From Actinoplanes regularis (GTDB lineage Bacteria; Actinomycetota; Actinomycetes; Mycobacteriales; Micromonosporaceae), in NCBI RefSeq assembly GCF_900188005.1, contig NZ_FZNR01000007.1, positions 248,001-312,000 of the forward strand: 64,000 nucleotides of DNA. Direction: 5' to 3'. Of the stretch, positions 36,012-44,742 are shown piece after piece. The notes beneath the pieces were generated by a model. The model made no database searches and was not told where the DNA came from. It saw nothing but the letters and a program-made list of their open reading frames with translations. The stretch's first letter is position 1. Each line of letters starts with the position of its first letter. Made by a program: the position numbers and the translations under genes.

Positions 36012-37417
36012 GACGCCTCCTGCCGGCGCAGCCGGGAGTTCCGATAGCCGTAGAGACCGTAGATGATCAGGCCGATCGCCAGCCAGACGACGAATCGGAT
36101 CCAGGTGTCCAGCGGCAGATCCGACATCAGGTAGACGGCGAACGCCACGCCGAGCAGCGGCAGCAGCGGCGACCAGGGCACCCGGTACGGCCGCGGCATC
36201 TCCGGCCTGGTCCGGCGCAGCACGATCACCCCGATGTTGACCAGGACGAACGCGAACAGCGTGCCGATGTTGACCAGCTCCACGATGGTGCCGAGCGGGA
36301 CCAGCGCCGCCAGCAGCGCGATCAGCACGCCGAGCAGGACGGTCAGCCGGGCCGGTGTGCCGTACCGCTGATGGACCTGGGCCATCCGGTGCGGCAGCAG
36401 GCCGTCCCGGCACATGGCGAAGAAGATCCGGGTCTGTCCGTACAGGATCACCAGGGCCACGCTGGTGATCGCGACGACCGCGCCCAGGGCCAGGATTCCG
36501 GCCGCCCAGCTCATCCCGGCGCCCTGGTCGAGGGCCGCGGCCAGCGGGGCGTCGCTGTCCTTCATCTGGTCGGGGCTGGCGATGCCGAGCGCGCCGACCG
36601 CGGTGAGCACGTAGAAGGCGGTGCAGATGGCGAGCGAGCCGATGATCGCCCAGGGCAGGTCCCGCGCCGGGTTCCGGGCCTCCTCGCTGCCGGTGGAGAC
36701 CGCGTCGAACCCGATGTACGCGAAGAAGATGATCGCCGCGGCCTCGGTCACGCCGTCCGTCCCGGCCGGCGCGAACGGGTGGAAGTTGCCGGTGCTGAAG
36801 TTCGCGAACGCCACCACCAGGAAGAAGACCAGCACGGTCAGTTTGATCACGACCATCACCAGGTTGGCGCGGACGCTCTCGGACACACCCCGGACCAGCA
36901 GGAGCGTGACGGCCAGCACGATGAAGACGGCCGGCAGGTTGAAGACGCCGCCCTCCTCGGGTGACTTGGCGATGGCGTCGGGCAGGGTGACGCCGAACGC
37001 CGCGTCCAGGAACGCGTTGAGGTTGCCGCCCCAGCCGACCGCGATGCCGGCCACCGAGACGCCGTACTCCAGGATCAGGTCCCAGCCGATCACCCAGGCG
37101 ACGATCTCGCCCAGCGTGGCGTAGGCGTAGGTGTAGGCGCTGCCGGAGACCGGGATCGAGGAGGCCAGTTCGGCGTACGACAGTGCGGAGAAGACGCAGG
37201 CCACCGCGGCCAGCACGAACGACAGGACGACGGCCGGGCCGGCGATGCCCGAGCCCTTGCCGATCACCACGAAGATGCCGGTCCCGATGATCGCGCCGAC
37301 CCCCATCGCGGTCAGCTGCGTCACCCCGACCGTCTTCTTGAGCTCGGTGCCCTGCTCGGACGTCTCGTGTACCAGCGATCCGACGTCGCGGATCGCGAAC
37401 AGCCCCGCCCTGTTCAT
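36008..37417 (-). CDS. APC-family (CAT-type) amino acid permease
   Basis: A 469-aa membrane protein with about 12 hydrophobic segments. TM1 shows MGVGAIIGTGIFVVIGKGSGIAGPAVVL, with the unwound GIG-like substrate motif; SYAELASSIPVSGSAYTYAYATLGE and IIFFAYIGFDAVSTGSEEARNPARDLP are typical of the cationic amino acid transporter family. The substrate is an amino acid of unknown type. It is coupled by a 4-bp overlap to a two-domain universal stress protein. Confidence 0.88.
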   Translation of the reverse strand: MNRAGLFAIRDVGSLVHETSEQGTELKKTVGVTQLTAMGVGAIIGTGIFVVIGKGSGIAGPAVVLSFVLAAVACVFSALSYAELASSIPVSGSAYTYAYATLGEIVAWVIGWDLILEYGVSVAGIAVGWGGNLNAFLDAAFGVTLPDAIAKSPEEGGVFNLPAVFIVLAVTLLLVRGVSESVRANLVMVVIKLTVLVFFLVVAFANFSTGNFHPFAPAGTDGVTEAAAIIFFAYIGFDAVSTGSEEARNPARDLPWAIIGSLAICTAFYVLTAVGALGIASPDQMKDSDAPLAAALDQGAGMSWAAGILALGAVVAITSVALVILYGQTRIFFAMCRDGLLPHRMAQVHQRYGTPARLTVLLGVLIALLAALVPLGTIVELVNIGTLFAFVLVNIGVIVLRRTRPEMPRPYRVPWSPLLPLLGVAFAVYLMSDLPLDTWIRFVVWLAIGLIIYGLYGYRNSRLRRQEAS

Positions 37418-37680
37418 CCTGGTCCCCCTCGCCGCTTCAGATCACCGTCCTCCCGCGTTCACATTCTCCGTAAACCACCCGGCGGAAAGATCAGCATCAT
37501 GCGGAAACTTCAGTCCTCCGAGTTGCCGTCCGGCCCGTTGTGTGGGTGAAAACCCGCTCGGCGTACGGGTTGTCCGCCGCCTCCGGTAAACCGCGCGGCA
37601 GCCTGCGACGAGTACACCGGGACAGGTACGGTGTGAGAACGGGCAAATCGCCCGACTCGGTTTTCGGTGGGCGAGGTCGA

Positions 37681-38019
37681 ATGGGCGAGGCCGTGATCAC
37701 CGCACGGCGGCAAGCCGATGGCTCCGTGGTCGTGGACGTGCGGGGCAGCCTGGACGCGGCCACCGTCGAGTCGCTGCGCGAGACCCTGCTGGAGACGCTC
37801 CAGCGGGACCGTCCGGCCGTGATGATCGTCGATCTGACCTACGTCACCTTCATGGACTCGGTGGGCCTCGGAGCGCTGATCGCGGGCCAGCGGGCGGCCC
37901 AGGAGATCGGCGCCCGGTTCCAGGTGCGCAACCCGAACGAGTTCGTGCACCGCCAACTGCGCGTCACCGGCCTCACCGAGTTGCTCGGGGTCAGTGGCAC
38001 CCGTCACTTCGGCCTCTGA
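37681..38019 (+). CDS. STAS-domain anti-sigma factor antagonist
   Basis: A 112-aa single STAS domain. The segment VDLTYVTFMDSVGLGALI holds the Ser (residue 60) that is phosphorylated by a cognate anti-sigma kinase in SpoIIAA/RsbV-like antagonists; the usual Asp-Ser pair is intact. No anti-sigma factor or sigma gene is adjacent, so the partner is elsewhere. ATG 37681 has a GAGGT site close upstream (4 nt). Confidence 0.85.
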   Translation: MGEAVITARRQADGSVVVDVRGSLDAATVESLRETLLETLQRDRPAVMIVDLTYVTFMDSVGLGALIAGQRAAQEIGARFQVRNPNEFVHRQLRVTGLTELLGVSGTRHFGL

Positions 38020-38123
38020 CGTGTGACACAGAGGACATTCGAGGTTGTCACGCTGTGATAGCGTCCGGCTCGCCACGGCGACAGGCCGCCGGCTGTTGAC
38101 GGTCATACGAAAGGTTGGCGTCC

Positions 38124-39620
38124 TTGTCGCGCTCCGCCCGCCGGACGGTGCTCGGAGCGTTGACCCTGGGCGCGGCGGCCGTGGCGGCCGGGCTGAGCAT
38201 CCCGGGCAAGGCGATCAGCCGGCCCCGCCGGGAGCTCCACCGCCGCCCGTTCGATCCCGTCCCGGAGCCCGACCCCGACGGTCTGCTGCTGCCCACCAAT
38301 GTCACCGACGGGTCCCGGGAGATCCAGGGCTACGCGTCGGCGACCTCGGTGAACGTCGGGGACTCGATCGACTTCCACGTCACGGTGGCGCGGCCCCAGC
38401 CGTTCACCGTCACCGTCTACCGGATCGGGCACTACGCCGGTGCGGGCAGCCGACTGATGAAGGTCAGCGAGGAGCTGGCCGGGAGCCCGCAGCCGATCCC
38501 GGCGGTCGGCAGGGAGACCGGGCTCATCGACTGCGAGTGGCCGGTCGCGTGGACCCTGCGGGTGCCGGCCGACTGGTCCTCGGGGCTGTTCCTCGCCGTG
38601 TTCGAGTCCCGCGACGGTCACCGGGCGAGCACCCCGTTCGTGGTGCGTGAGGACAGGCGCCGGGCGGACTTCCTGCTCGTGCTGCCGTTCACCACCTACG
38701 CCGCGTACAACATGTGGCCGCTCGACGGGCGGACCGGGAAGAGCCTCTACCGCGGTTATCGCGCCGGCGGCTCGGTCGGCGGCCCGGCCGAGCGCGCCTA
38801 CCAGGTGTCGTTCAACCGCCCCTACAGCCGCGGCGGCCGGCCCAAGCTGTTCGCACTCGACGTGGCCGCCGCCCAGTGGCTGGAGACGAACGGATACGAC
38901 GTCGCCTACGCCAGCGGCGTCGACCTGCACGAGGGGCGGATCGATCCGGAGCGGTACCGGGCGCTGGTCTTCTCCGGCCACGACGAGTACTGGTCCAGCG
39001 AGATGCGCGACGTGCTCGAGAAGGCATTCCGCACCGGCACCCACTGCGCGTTCCTGGGCGCCAACAACGTGTACTGGAACATCCGCCTCGACGAGGACCG
39101 GCGGGGCCGCGCCGGCCGCGTCGTGACCTGCTACAAGGAGCACCCGGATCCGACGCCCGGCCGGTCCGGGCCCACCATGCTCTGGCGCAACATGGGCGAG
39201 GGCCGCCCGCGCGCCGAGGCGCGGTTGCTCGGCGTCCAGTACAACGGCATCCCGAAGACCCCGGCCCCGCTCGTCGTCCGGGAAGCCGGCCACTGGCTCT
39301 GGGCCGGCACCGGAGTGCGCGACGGCGACCGGATCAGGAACCTGGTCGGTGGCGAGGCCGACGGACACGACCCGGTGCTGCCGCTCGGGTACGACGCCCG
39401 GCAGGTCATCCTCTCGAACAGCCCGTACACGGACGCGCAGGGCCGCGGCGACAAGGTCCAGAACACCAGCCTCTGCGTCACCCCGAAGGGCACGATCATG
39501 TTCGCCGCCGGGACCTTCAATTGGCCTCTCGCCCTGGTGGACTCGGGGTGCACCGACGCCCGGATCCAGCGCGCGACGCGGAACCTCTTCGACCGGATGC
39601 GCTCTCCCTCCGGGAGATGA
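38124..39620 (+). CDS. Tat-exported N,N-dimethylformamidase-like protein
   Basis: A 498-aa protein. The N-terminus SRSARRTVLGALTLGAAAVAAG is a twin-arginine signal. The mature part resembles the large (beta) subunit of N,N-dimethylformamidase: an N-terminal beta domain (VGDSIDFHVTVARPQPFTVTVYRIGHYAG) and the C-terminal catalytic region (YDVAYASGVDLH, VFSGHDEYWSSEMRDVLE, GANNVYWNIRLD). The TTG at 38124 is favoured because AAAGG lies 9 nt upstream; a TTG at 38115 abuts that site. Substrate is unknown; many such proteins are secreted and unstudied. Confidence 0.75.
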   Translation: MSRSARRTVLGALTLGAAAVAAGLSIPGKAISRPRRELHRRPFDPVPEPDPDGLLLPTNVTDGSREIQGYASATSVNVGDSIDFHVTVARPQPFTVTVYRIGHYAGAGSRLMKVSEELAGSPQPIPAVGRETGLIDCEWPVAWTLRVPADWSSGLFLAVFESRDGHRASTPFVVREDRRRADFLLVLPFTTYAAYNMWPLDGRTGKSLYRGYRAGGSVGGPAERAYQVSFNRPYSRGGRPKLFALDVAAAQWLETNGYDVAYASGVDLHEGRIDPERYRALVFSGHDEYWSSEMRDVLEKAFRTGTHCAFLGANNVYWNIRLDEDRRGRAGRVVTCYKEHPDPTPGRSGPTMLWRNMGEGRPRAEARLLGVQYNGIPKTPAPLVVREAGHWLWAGTGVRDGDRIRNLVGGEADGHDPVLPLGYDARQVILSNSPYTDAQGRGDKVQNTSLCVTPKGTIMFAAGTFNWPLALVDSGCTDARIQRATRNLFDRMRSPSGR

Positions 39621-39696
39621 GAACCACCCCGCCGCTCCCGGCCGACGCCGGTCCCTCTCAACCCCTTCCTCCGGTACGAACATGGAGTCCCGCCCC

Positions 39697-39732
39697 CGGG
39701 CCTCTCGGCCGAGCCGAGTGCCGATCGGCCCG
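39697..39732. terminator. Hairpin between convergent dimethylformamidase-like and P450 genes
   Basis: CGGGCC (39697-39702) pairs with GGCCCG (39727-39732), and an inner CGGC/GCCG continues the stem after a 3-nt internal loop. It directly abuts the P450 stop codon. Confidence 0.5.
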
Positions 39733-41004
39733 TCAGGCGGTCAGCGAGTGCTGGGTGGCCGGGACGGCGGTGGAGACGGGGAACGCGAGCGGGCCACGGA
39801 TGATCCCGGCGTCCCGGCGGCGCAGGGCCCCGGCCCGGCGCAGGCCGGGCATCCGTTCGGCCAGCAGGCGCAGCGCGACCCCGGCCTCCATCCGGGCCAG
39901 CGGCGCGCCCACGCAGTAGTGGATGCCGCTGGAGAAGGAGAGGTGGTCGGCCTCCGGGACACGGTGCAGGTCGAAGCGGTCGGCGTCGGCGTACACCGAC
40001 GGGTCCCGGTTCGCGGCGCCGAGCAGCGGGACGACGAGCTCGCCTTTTCGGACCGTGACACCCGCCAGTTCGATGTCCTCGACCGCGCAGCGGGAGGTCC
40101 GCTGCACCGGCGAGTCCCAGCGCAGTGTCTCCTCGACGGCCGCGTCGGCCAGCCCGGCCGGGTCGGCGCAGACCGCGTCCCACTGCTCCGGGTGGTCGAG
40201 CAGCGCGTTCACCGTGTTGCCGATCAGGTTGACGGTGGTCTCGAAGCCGGCCACGAGCAGCAGCCGGCACAGCGGCAGCACCTCGTGCGGCTGGATCTGA
40301 TCACCCTCGGCGGCCAGGATGCGGCTCACCGCGTCGTCCGCCGGCTCGCGACGGCGCAGCTCGAACAGCCGCACGAACACTTTGTCCAACGCGTCGCTGG
40401 CGGCCAGCAGCCGGGCCGCGTGCCGGAGCGAGCGGACCCCGTCGAGCGCGCTGCCGATCAACGCGCCGTGCTCGGTGAACTCGTCGACGTCCGCGTCCGG
40501 GATGCCCATCAGGTCGGAGATCACCGCGATCGGCAGGGGCGCGGCGAAATCGCTGACCAGGTCGAAGGTGCCCTTGGCGGCGGCCGTGTCGAGCAGTTCG
40601 CCGACCACCCGCTCGACCCGCGGGCGGTACCCGGCGATCTGTTTCGGACTGAACGCGGGCTGGGCCAGGCGGCGCAGCCGGGTGTGCTCCGGCGGATCCT
40701 TGTCCAGGAACGACATGTCGAACTTGTCGCCCGGCGCGCCCGGCCCGTTCATCTGGGCCGCGCGCGGACAGAACCGGCGGTCCCGCAGTACGGCGTCGCA
40801 GACCGCGTGGTTCGCGGTCACCCAGTTGCCGAGCGGGGTGGGCATCAGCGGCCCGTACGCCCGGATCTCGTCGTAGACGGCGTACGGGTTCGCCCGCCCC
40901 TCGGCCAGGTGCAGACGGGACAGTGGGTCCCGCCGCACCCGGCCCCAGTAGTTGATGGCGAGACGGCGCCGGTAGAGCGCGACGGCGAAGCTTAGAGCCT
41001 GCAT
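39733..41004 (-). CDS. Cytochrome P450
   Basis: A 423-aa soluble bacterial P450. The haem-binding loop is FSSGIHYCVGAPLARMEAG (FxxGxHxCxG, Cys about residue 364). The I-helix is LLVAGFETTVN with AG-x-E-T-T, and the K-helix ExxR is EETLRW. Sequence style fits the CYP107-like group common in secondary metabolism of actinobacteria. No ferredoxin gene is adjacent, so redox partners are elsewhere. ATG 41004 was chosen over the GTG nine bases upstream. Confidence 0.93.
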   Translation of the reverse strand: MQALSFAVALYRRRLAINYWGRVRRDPLSRLHLAEGRANPYAVYDEIRAYGPLMPTPLGNWVTANHAVCDAVLRDRRFCPRAAQMNGPGAPGDKFDMSFLDKDPPEHTRLRRLAQPAFSPKQIAGYRPRVERVVGELLDTAAAKGTFDLVSDFAAPLPIAVISDLMGIPDADVDEFTEHGALIGSALDGVRSLRHAARLLAASDALDKVFVRLFELRRREPADDAVSRILAAEGDQIQPHEVLPLCRLLLVAGFETTVNLIGNTVNALLDHPEQWDAVCADPAGLADAAVEETLRWDSPVQRTSRCAVEDIELAGVTVRKGELVVPLLGAANRDPSVYADADRFDLHRVPEADHLSFSSGIHYCVGAPLARMEAGVALRLLAERMPGLRRAGALRRRDAGIIRGPLAFPVSTAVPATQHSLTA

Positions 41005-41049
41005 CTCTCGCACGTTACGCCATGAGATGTCGGTATTGCGGTAGGCGAA

Positions 41050-43251
41050 CTAGGACAGATCAGCGACATACCCGGAAAGCCGGGCCAACGCCGCGTTCCA
41101 GTTGATTGCCTCCTCATTGGTGGACCAGGACTGGATGTCGTCGATGTAGCAGAACTGGCCGACACAGCCGGTCAGTTTCTCCTGGGCCAGCGGGTCCTGG
41201 ATCGACGAGTTCGGGCCGCCCGCGAGGGTGCCGGCCGGCGGGTTCGGCAGGCTCGGGTCGAGCTGATGGGCGTACCAGCGGCTGTGCTCGTTCTGCGAGC
41301 TGACCTCGCCGTAACCGGTGACATAGGACTGGTTGAGCGCGTTGCGGCCGAACAGGTAGTCCAGGCCGGTGAGCACGCCGTCGCGGTACTCACGACCGCC
41401 GGTGAGCTGGTGCGCGGCGGAGATCACCACCAGGTTGTTCACGATGATGCTGTTCGAGCCCCAGTCCCACATGTTGTTCGCCGGGGCGTAGCCGACGCCG
41501 TACGGATGCGAATCCTGAAGGGCCAGGTACTTCCGGGCGGCCTGGACCACGGAGAGCTTGACCCGGTCCCGGCCGGGCAGCCGGTTCGGGATCAGCGCCA
41601 GGTCGAGCCGGCCGGCCGCGGCGGTCGCCGCCCAGTCGAAGGCGCCGGCGCCGAACACGTCGGCGGTGTGCTCGGGCGAGGCCAGCACGTCGGCGGAGTA
41701 CCCCTTCTCCCCGGTGCTCAGGTACAGCTCGGCGGCCGCCCAGTAGAACTCGTCGGTGACCTTGTCATCGTTGTAGGCGCCGCCGCCCGTGCCGTCGGAC
41801 GCCGAGGCGTACACGATCGGGTTGGTCTTCGCCGCGGTGTACGCCCTACGCGCGGCGCTGAGCGCCCGGGCCGCGAAGGCCGGGTCGTACGCGCGGTAGA
41901 CCCGGGCCGCCTGGGCGGCGACCGCGGCCAGGTTCAGCGTCGCGGCGGTGGAGACCGGGTGCAACTCGCGCGGCTGCGGATCCTGGGCGGGCAGCAGCGG
42001 CAGGCCGGTCCAGGCCTGGTCGTGGATCTTGTGGTGCACCATGCCGTTCGGCGCCTGCATCTTGAGCAGGAACTCCAGTTCCCAGCGCGCCTCGTCGAGG
42101 ATGTCCGGGGTCCGGTCGCCGCTCTCCGGGATGGCGAGATCGACCTTGCGGACGCTCCGGGACTGCTCGTACTCGCTGAGCAGTTCCCAGACCGAGATGC
42201 CGCCGTTGACCACGTACTTGCCGTGGTCGCCGGCGTCGTACCAGCCGCCCCGCACGTCCAGGGTGTAGTCGCAGACGCCGGGCTGGCAGGGCACGTTCCC
42301 GTCACCCTGGTTCGGGGCGACGTCGACGTGACCGGCCGCGCGACCGTAACCGGGGCGCAGGTCGTCGCGGATCTCGATGCCGGAGCGCTGGGTGTAGTAG
42401 AACTTCAGCGCGTCGGCGCGCAGCGTCTCGTACGCCTTCCCGCCGATGTCGAAGGGGCGGGACGTCTCGCCGTCCGCGGTCAGCGTGTAACCCGTGCCGG
42501 TCCGGCGGTAGCGGCTGAAGTCGATGGTCTGGACGTTCTGTCCCGAGCTGGTGTCCACGCCGCGCGGGGTGCTGTGCCCGGTGGCGACGGTCCTGCCGCG
42601 CTTGTCGGTCAGCCGCCAGGGCAGCGCCGTCGTCGCGTCGGTGACCAGGGTCGCCGCCTTCGGGCCCGAGGGCAGGTAGGCGACCTGGTTCACCCGCACC
42701 CGCGGCCCGGTGTCCGGAACGTACACCTCCGGCGGGACCCCGCCGACCAGCGACACGTTGTCCACACAGAAGTGCCACGGCTCGGCGCTCCCGCCCACCT
42801 GGAAGGCGACCTGCCCCTGCGCGGTTCCGGCCGAGGCCGTGAAGGTGAACGAGTAATGCTGGGTGTCGCCGAGGACGGGCGACTGCTCGAAGTAGGTGTC
42901 GTAGGGGCTGACCGCGAGCCCGGTGATCGCCCGGACCACGTGTCCCGCGTCGCCGGAGGCGTCGAAGCTGAACCGGTACGTCTCGCCCGCGACCAGATCG
43001 ATGTCGTTCTGTCCGATCGCGGCGTCCCAGCGGTTGGTGGTCCCGCCGGGCACGTCCACACAGGCCCGGCCGTCGGTGGAGACGATCGGCATGCCGGGGG
43101 TGGACCAGAAGGGGTCGGTGGTGCCGTCGAATCCGCCGTTGACCACTTGTTCGACCTCGTCCGCGCGGGCCGGTACGGCCGCACCGACGAGCGCGAGGGT
43201 GGCTACCGCGGCGATGACGGGGGAGCGCTCCCATAAATGCATGGAGACCAT
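41050..43251 (-). CDS. Secreted GH9 cellulase with N-terminal carbohydrate-binding module
   Basis: A 733-aa exported glycoside hydrolase family 9 endoglucanase-like protein. A signal peptide ([19 protein letters not shown]) is followed by a CBM4/9-like module ([12 protein letters not shown]...FCVDNVSL, residues about 36-170), an immunoglobulin-like domain ([19 protein letters not shown]) and the GH9 domain. Catalytic elements are [17 protein letters not shown] (DAGD, about residue 337), [10 protein letters not shown], and [13 protein letters not shown] near the C-terminus with the general acid Glu. GTG/ATG choices are ATG 43251 or 43242. A CebR-type box overlaps codons 7-11. Confidence 0.92.
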   Translation of the reverse strand: MVSMHLWERSPVIAAVATLALVGAAVPARADEVEQVVNGGFDGTTDPFWSTPGMPIVSTDGRACVDVPGGTTNRWDAAIGQNDIDLVAGETYRFSFDASGDAGHVVRAITGLAVSPYDTYFEQSPVLGDTQHYSFTFTASAGTAQGQVAFQVGGSAEPWHFCVDNVSLVGGVPPEVYVPDTGPRVRVNQVAYLPSGPKAATLVTDATTALPWRLTDKRGRTVATGHSTPRGVDTSSGQNVQTIDFSRYRRTGTGYTLTADGETSRPFDIGGKAYETLRADALKFYYTQRSGIEIRDDLRPGYGRAAGHVDVAPNQGDGNVPCQPGVCDYTLDVRGGWYDAGDHGKYVVNGGISVWELLSEYEQSRSVRKVDLAIPESGDRTPDILDEARWELEFLLKMQAPNGMVHHKIHDQAWTGLPLLPAQDPQPRELHPVSTAATLNLAAVAAQAARVYRAYDPAFAARALSAARRAYTAAKTNPIVYASASDGTGGGAYNDDKVTDEFYWAAAELYLSTGEKGYSADVLASPEHTADVFGAGAFDWAATAAAGRLDLALIPNRLPGRDRVKLSVVQAARKYLALQDSHPYGVGYAPANNMWDWGSNSIIVNNLVVISAAHQLTGGREYRDGVLTGLDYLFGRNALNQSYVTGYGEVSSQNEHSRWYAHQLDPSLPNPPAGTLAGGPNSSIQDPLAQEKLTGCVGQFCYIDDIQSWSTNEEAINWNAALARLSGYVADLS
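43220..43233. promoter_or_regulatory. CebR-type operator inside the start of the GH9 gene
   Basis: GGGGAGCGCTCCCA is a 13/14 match to the palindrome TGGGAGCGCTCCCA bound by the cellobiose-responsive repressor CebR in Streptomyces. It lies 19 to 32 bases after the first base of the gene. Cellulase genes of actinobacteria often carry this box. Confidence 0.75.
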
Positions 43252-43285
43252 CTTGATTACCTGGTGTCACCCCGTCAACAACACT

Positions 43286-43308
43286 CCGAGTGCGGAATCC
43301 GCGCTCGG
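43286..43308 (-). terminator. Hairpin after the TPR gene
   Basis: CCGAGTGCGG (43286-43295) pairs with CCGCGCTCGG (43299-43308), nine pairs plus a T-G wobble and an AAT loop. It lies 8 bp past the TPR stop and upstream of the GH9 gene on the same strand. Confidence 0.55.
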
Positions 43309-43315
43309 CGGCCGG

Positions 43316-44146
43316 TCAGGCGCCGCGCTCACCGGGCGTGAGCAGGACCAGATGATGCCGGCCGGGCCGGACGTCGAGTTCGTCGATCCGCGCGCTCACA
43401 TCCGCCACCAGCACCGGATCCCCGGTCGCTGTCGCGGCCCGCAGCAGCACGGCCAGCGCGGCCGCGGTCTGCTCCGGCGGGCACTCCGGCAGCAGCGCCG
43501 GCAGCCGATCGGTCATCAGCGCGACCGTCGACCGTGGATGATCCCGGTGGCGGTGCAGGAAGTCGCCGCGCATGGTCACCGCCTCGAGCGCGTTCTCCGG
43601 CGCGACCCCGTGATGCGCCGCGACCTCGGTCGCGTGCCGGGTAAGCCGGTCCATCCGGGCCCGGTCCCCGCGCATCTGCGCGGCGTCCACCCGGTTCAGC
43701 ACCGAGCGCAGGTAGTCGTCGATGGCCTCGGGCAGCACCCGGCGGAACAGTCGCTCCGCCGCCGCGAAGTACTGTTCCGCCTCGTTGAGATGCCGGTCCG
43801 TCCGCGCCCGGCGGGCCAGCTCGACCTCGATGACGGCCAGGTTGTCGTAGGTGATCGCCCGCCCGACGGGGTCACCGACCAGTGGACCCACCTCCAGCGA
43901 GCGGACCAGGCAGCGCCGCGCTCCGGCCAGGTCCCCCTGCTGATGGGCGGTGAGCGCGAGATTGTTCAGGATCGCCGAATGCGTCCCGGGATCCGGCTCG
44001 TCCACGGTCCCGAGCGCCTCCAGCGCCCGCGCGAAGTGCCCGGCCGCCTCACCCGGCCGCCCGGCCCGGCGTAGCATCTCACCGCGCTCGTTCTCCGCCG
44101 CCGCGACGGTGCCGGCCGTGTGCGCGCCCCGATACATCTCCGCCAC
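43316..44146 (-). CDS. TPR-repeat protein, N-terminus possibly frameshifted
   Basis: About 276 aa of tetratricopeptide-like helices: AENERGEMLRRAGRPGEAAGHFARAL, NNLALTAHQQGDLAGARRCLVRSLEVG and later units. It resembles the TPR part of actinobacterial regulators or protein-interaction modules; no HTH is present. The start is uncertain (GTG 44146 or ATG 44137; neither has well-spaced ribosome binding). A coding-like segment in another frame begins at GTG 44253 (VTTSTAFDATSAGPAAIRAR) behind a TATACT, and one extra G in the G5 run at 44151-44155 would join the two frames into a 312-aa product. Confidence 0.6.
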   Translation of the reverse strand: MAEMYRGAHTAGTVAAAENERGEMLRRAGRPGEAAGHFARALEALGTVDEPDPGTHSAILNNLALTAHQQGDLAGARRCLVRSLEVGPLVGDPVGRAITYDNLAVIEVELARRARTDRHLNEAEQYFAAAERLFRRVLPEAIDDYLRSVLNRVDAAQMRGDRARMDRLTRHATEVAAHHGVAPENALEAVTMRGDFLHRHRDHPRSTVALMTDRLPALLPECPPEQTAAALAVLLRAATATGDPVLVADVSARIDELDVRPGRHHLVLLTPGERGA

Positions 44147-44316
44147 GCCACCCCCGTTCGCCGGGTTGCCCACCCCGGTTCGAGCTCGGCGAGCCTCGCC
44201 CGAATCGCGGCCGGACCCGCCGAGGTCGCATCGAAAGCGGTGCTGGTGGTCACCGCGCTTGATCAAGTATAAAAGCGACCACTCGGGAATATCGTGCAGA
44301 GTACGGGGGTGTTGAC

Positions 44317-44742
44317 ATGCGGATCCGGATCGAGGGACGTGACCTGCCACAATCGCCCGAACTCCGGCTGAACGACGTGCACGTGGGTGTTCAGCGGCGC
44401 GCCGAGGTGATCGGGCGGGTCCCGGTGACCGCGGATCACGCGACCTGGGAGCTGGACGTGGCCGGCCGCGAGGTGGACGGGCTGCTCGACGTGGGCGGTC
44501 CCTGGGTGCACGGCCCGCCCGGCGCCCGCTTCCTCTACCTGAGCTGGGGTGCGGTGCGCGACGACGAGTTCACCATGTTCCGGCGGGCGAAGCTGCTGTT
44601 CGGGGACGTCCCCGGGGAGCTGCTGCGGGCCGCCTTCGAGGAGCGGGGCGTGCTGGTCGGGCGGCTCGGGCTGACCGACGAGCGGGGCGAGCCGCGGTGC
44701 GCCCGCGTCCGCCCGCCGCTGATCACCTGGACCCTGGAGTGA
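44317..44742 (+). CDS. DUF5990 family protein
   Basis: A 141-aa cytoplasmic protein. The start MRIRIEGRDLPQSPELRLNDVHVGVQRR and the central GGPWVHGPPGARFLYLSWGAV...FRRAKLLFGDV are the pattern I associate with DUF5990. Function unknown. It is divergent from the TPR gene, and its last 20 bases overlap the end of the convergent GGDEF/EAL gene. Confidence 0.75.
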   Translation: MRIRIEGRDLPQSPELRLNDVHVGVQRRAEVIGRVPVTADHATWELDVAGREVDGLLDVGGPWVHGPPGARFLYLSWGAVRDDEFTMFRRAKLLFGDVPGELLRAAFEERGVLVGRLGLTDERGEPRCARVRPPLITWTLE

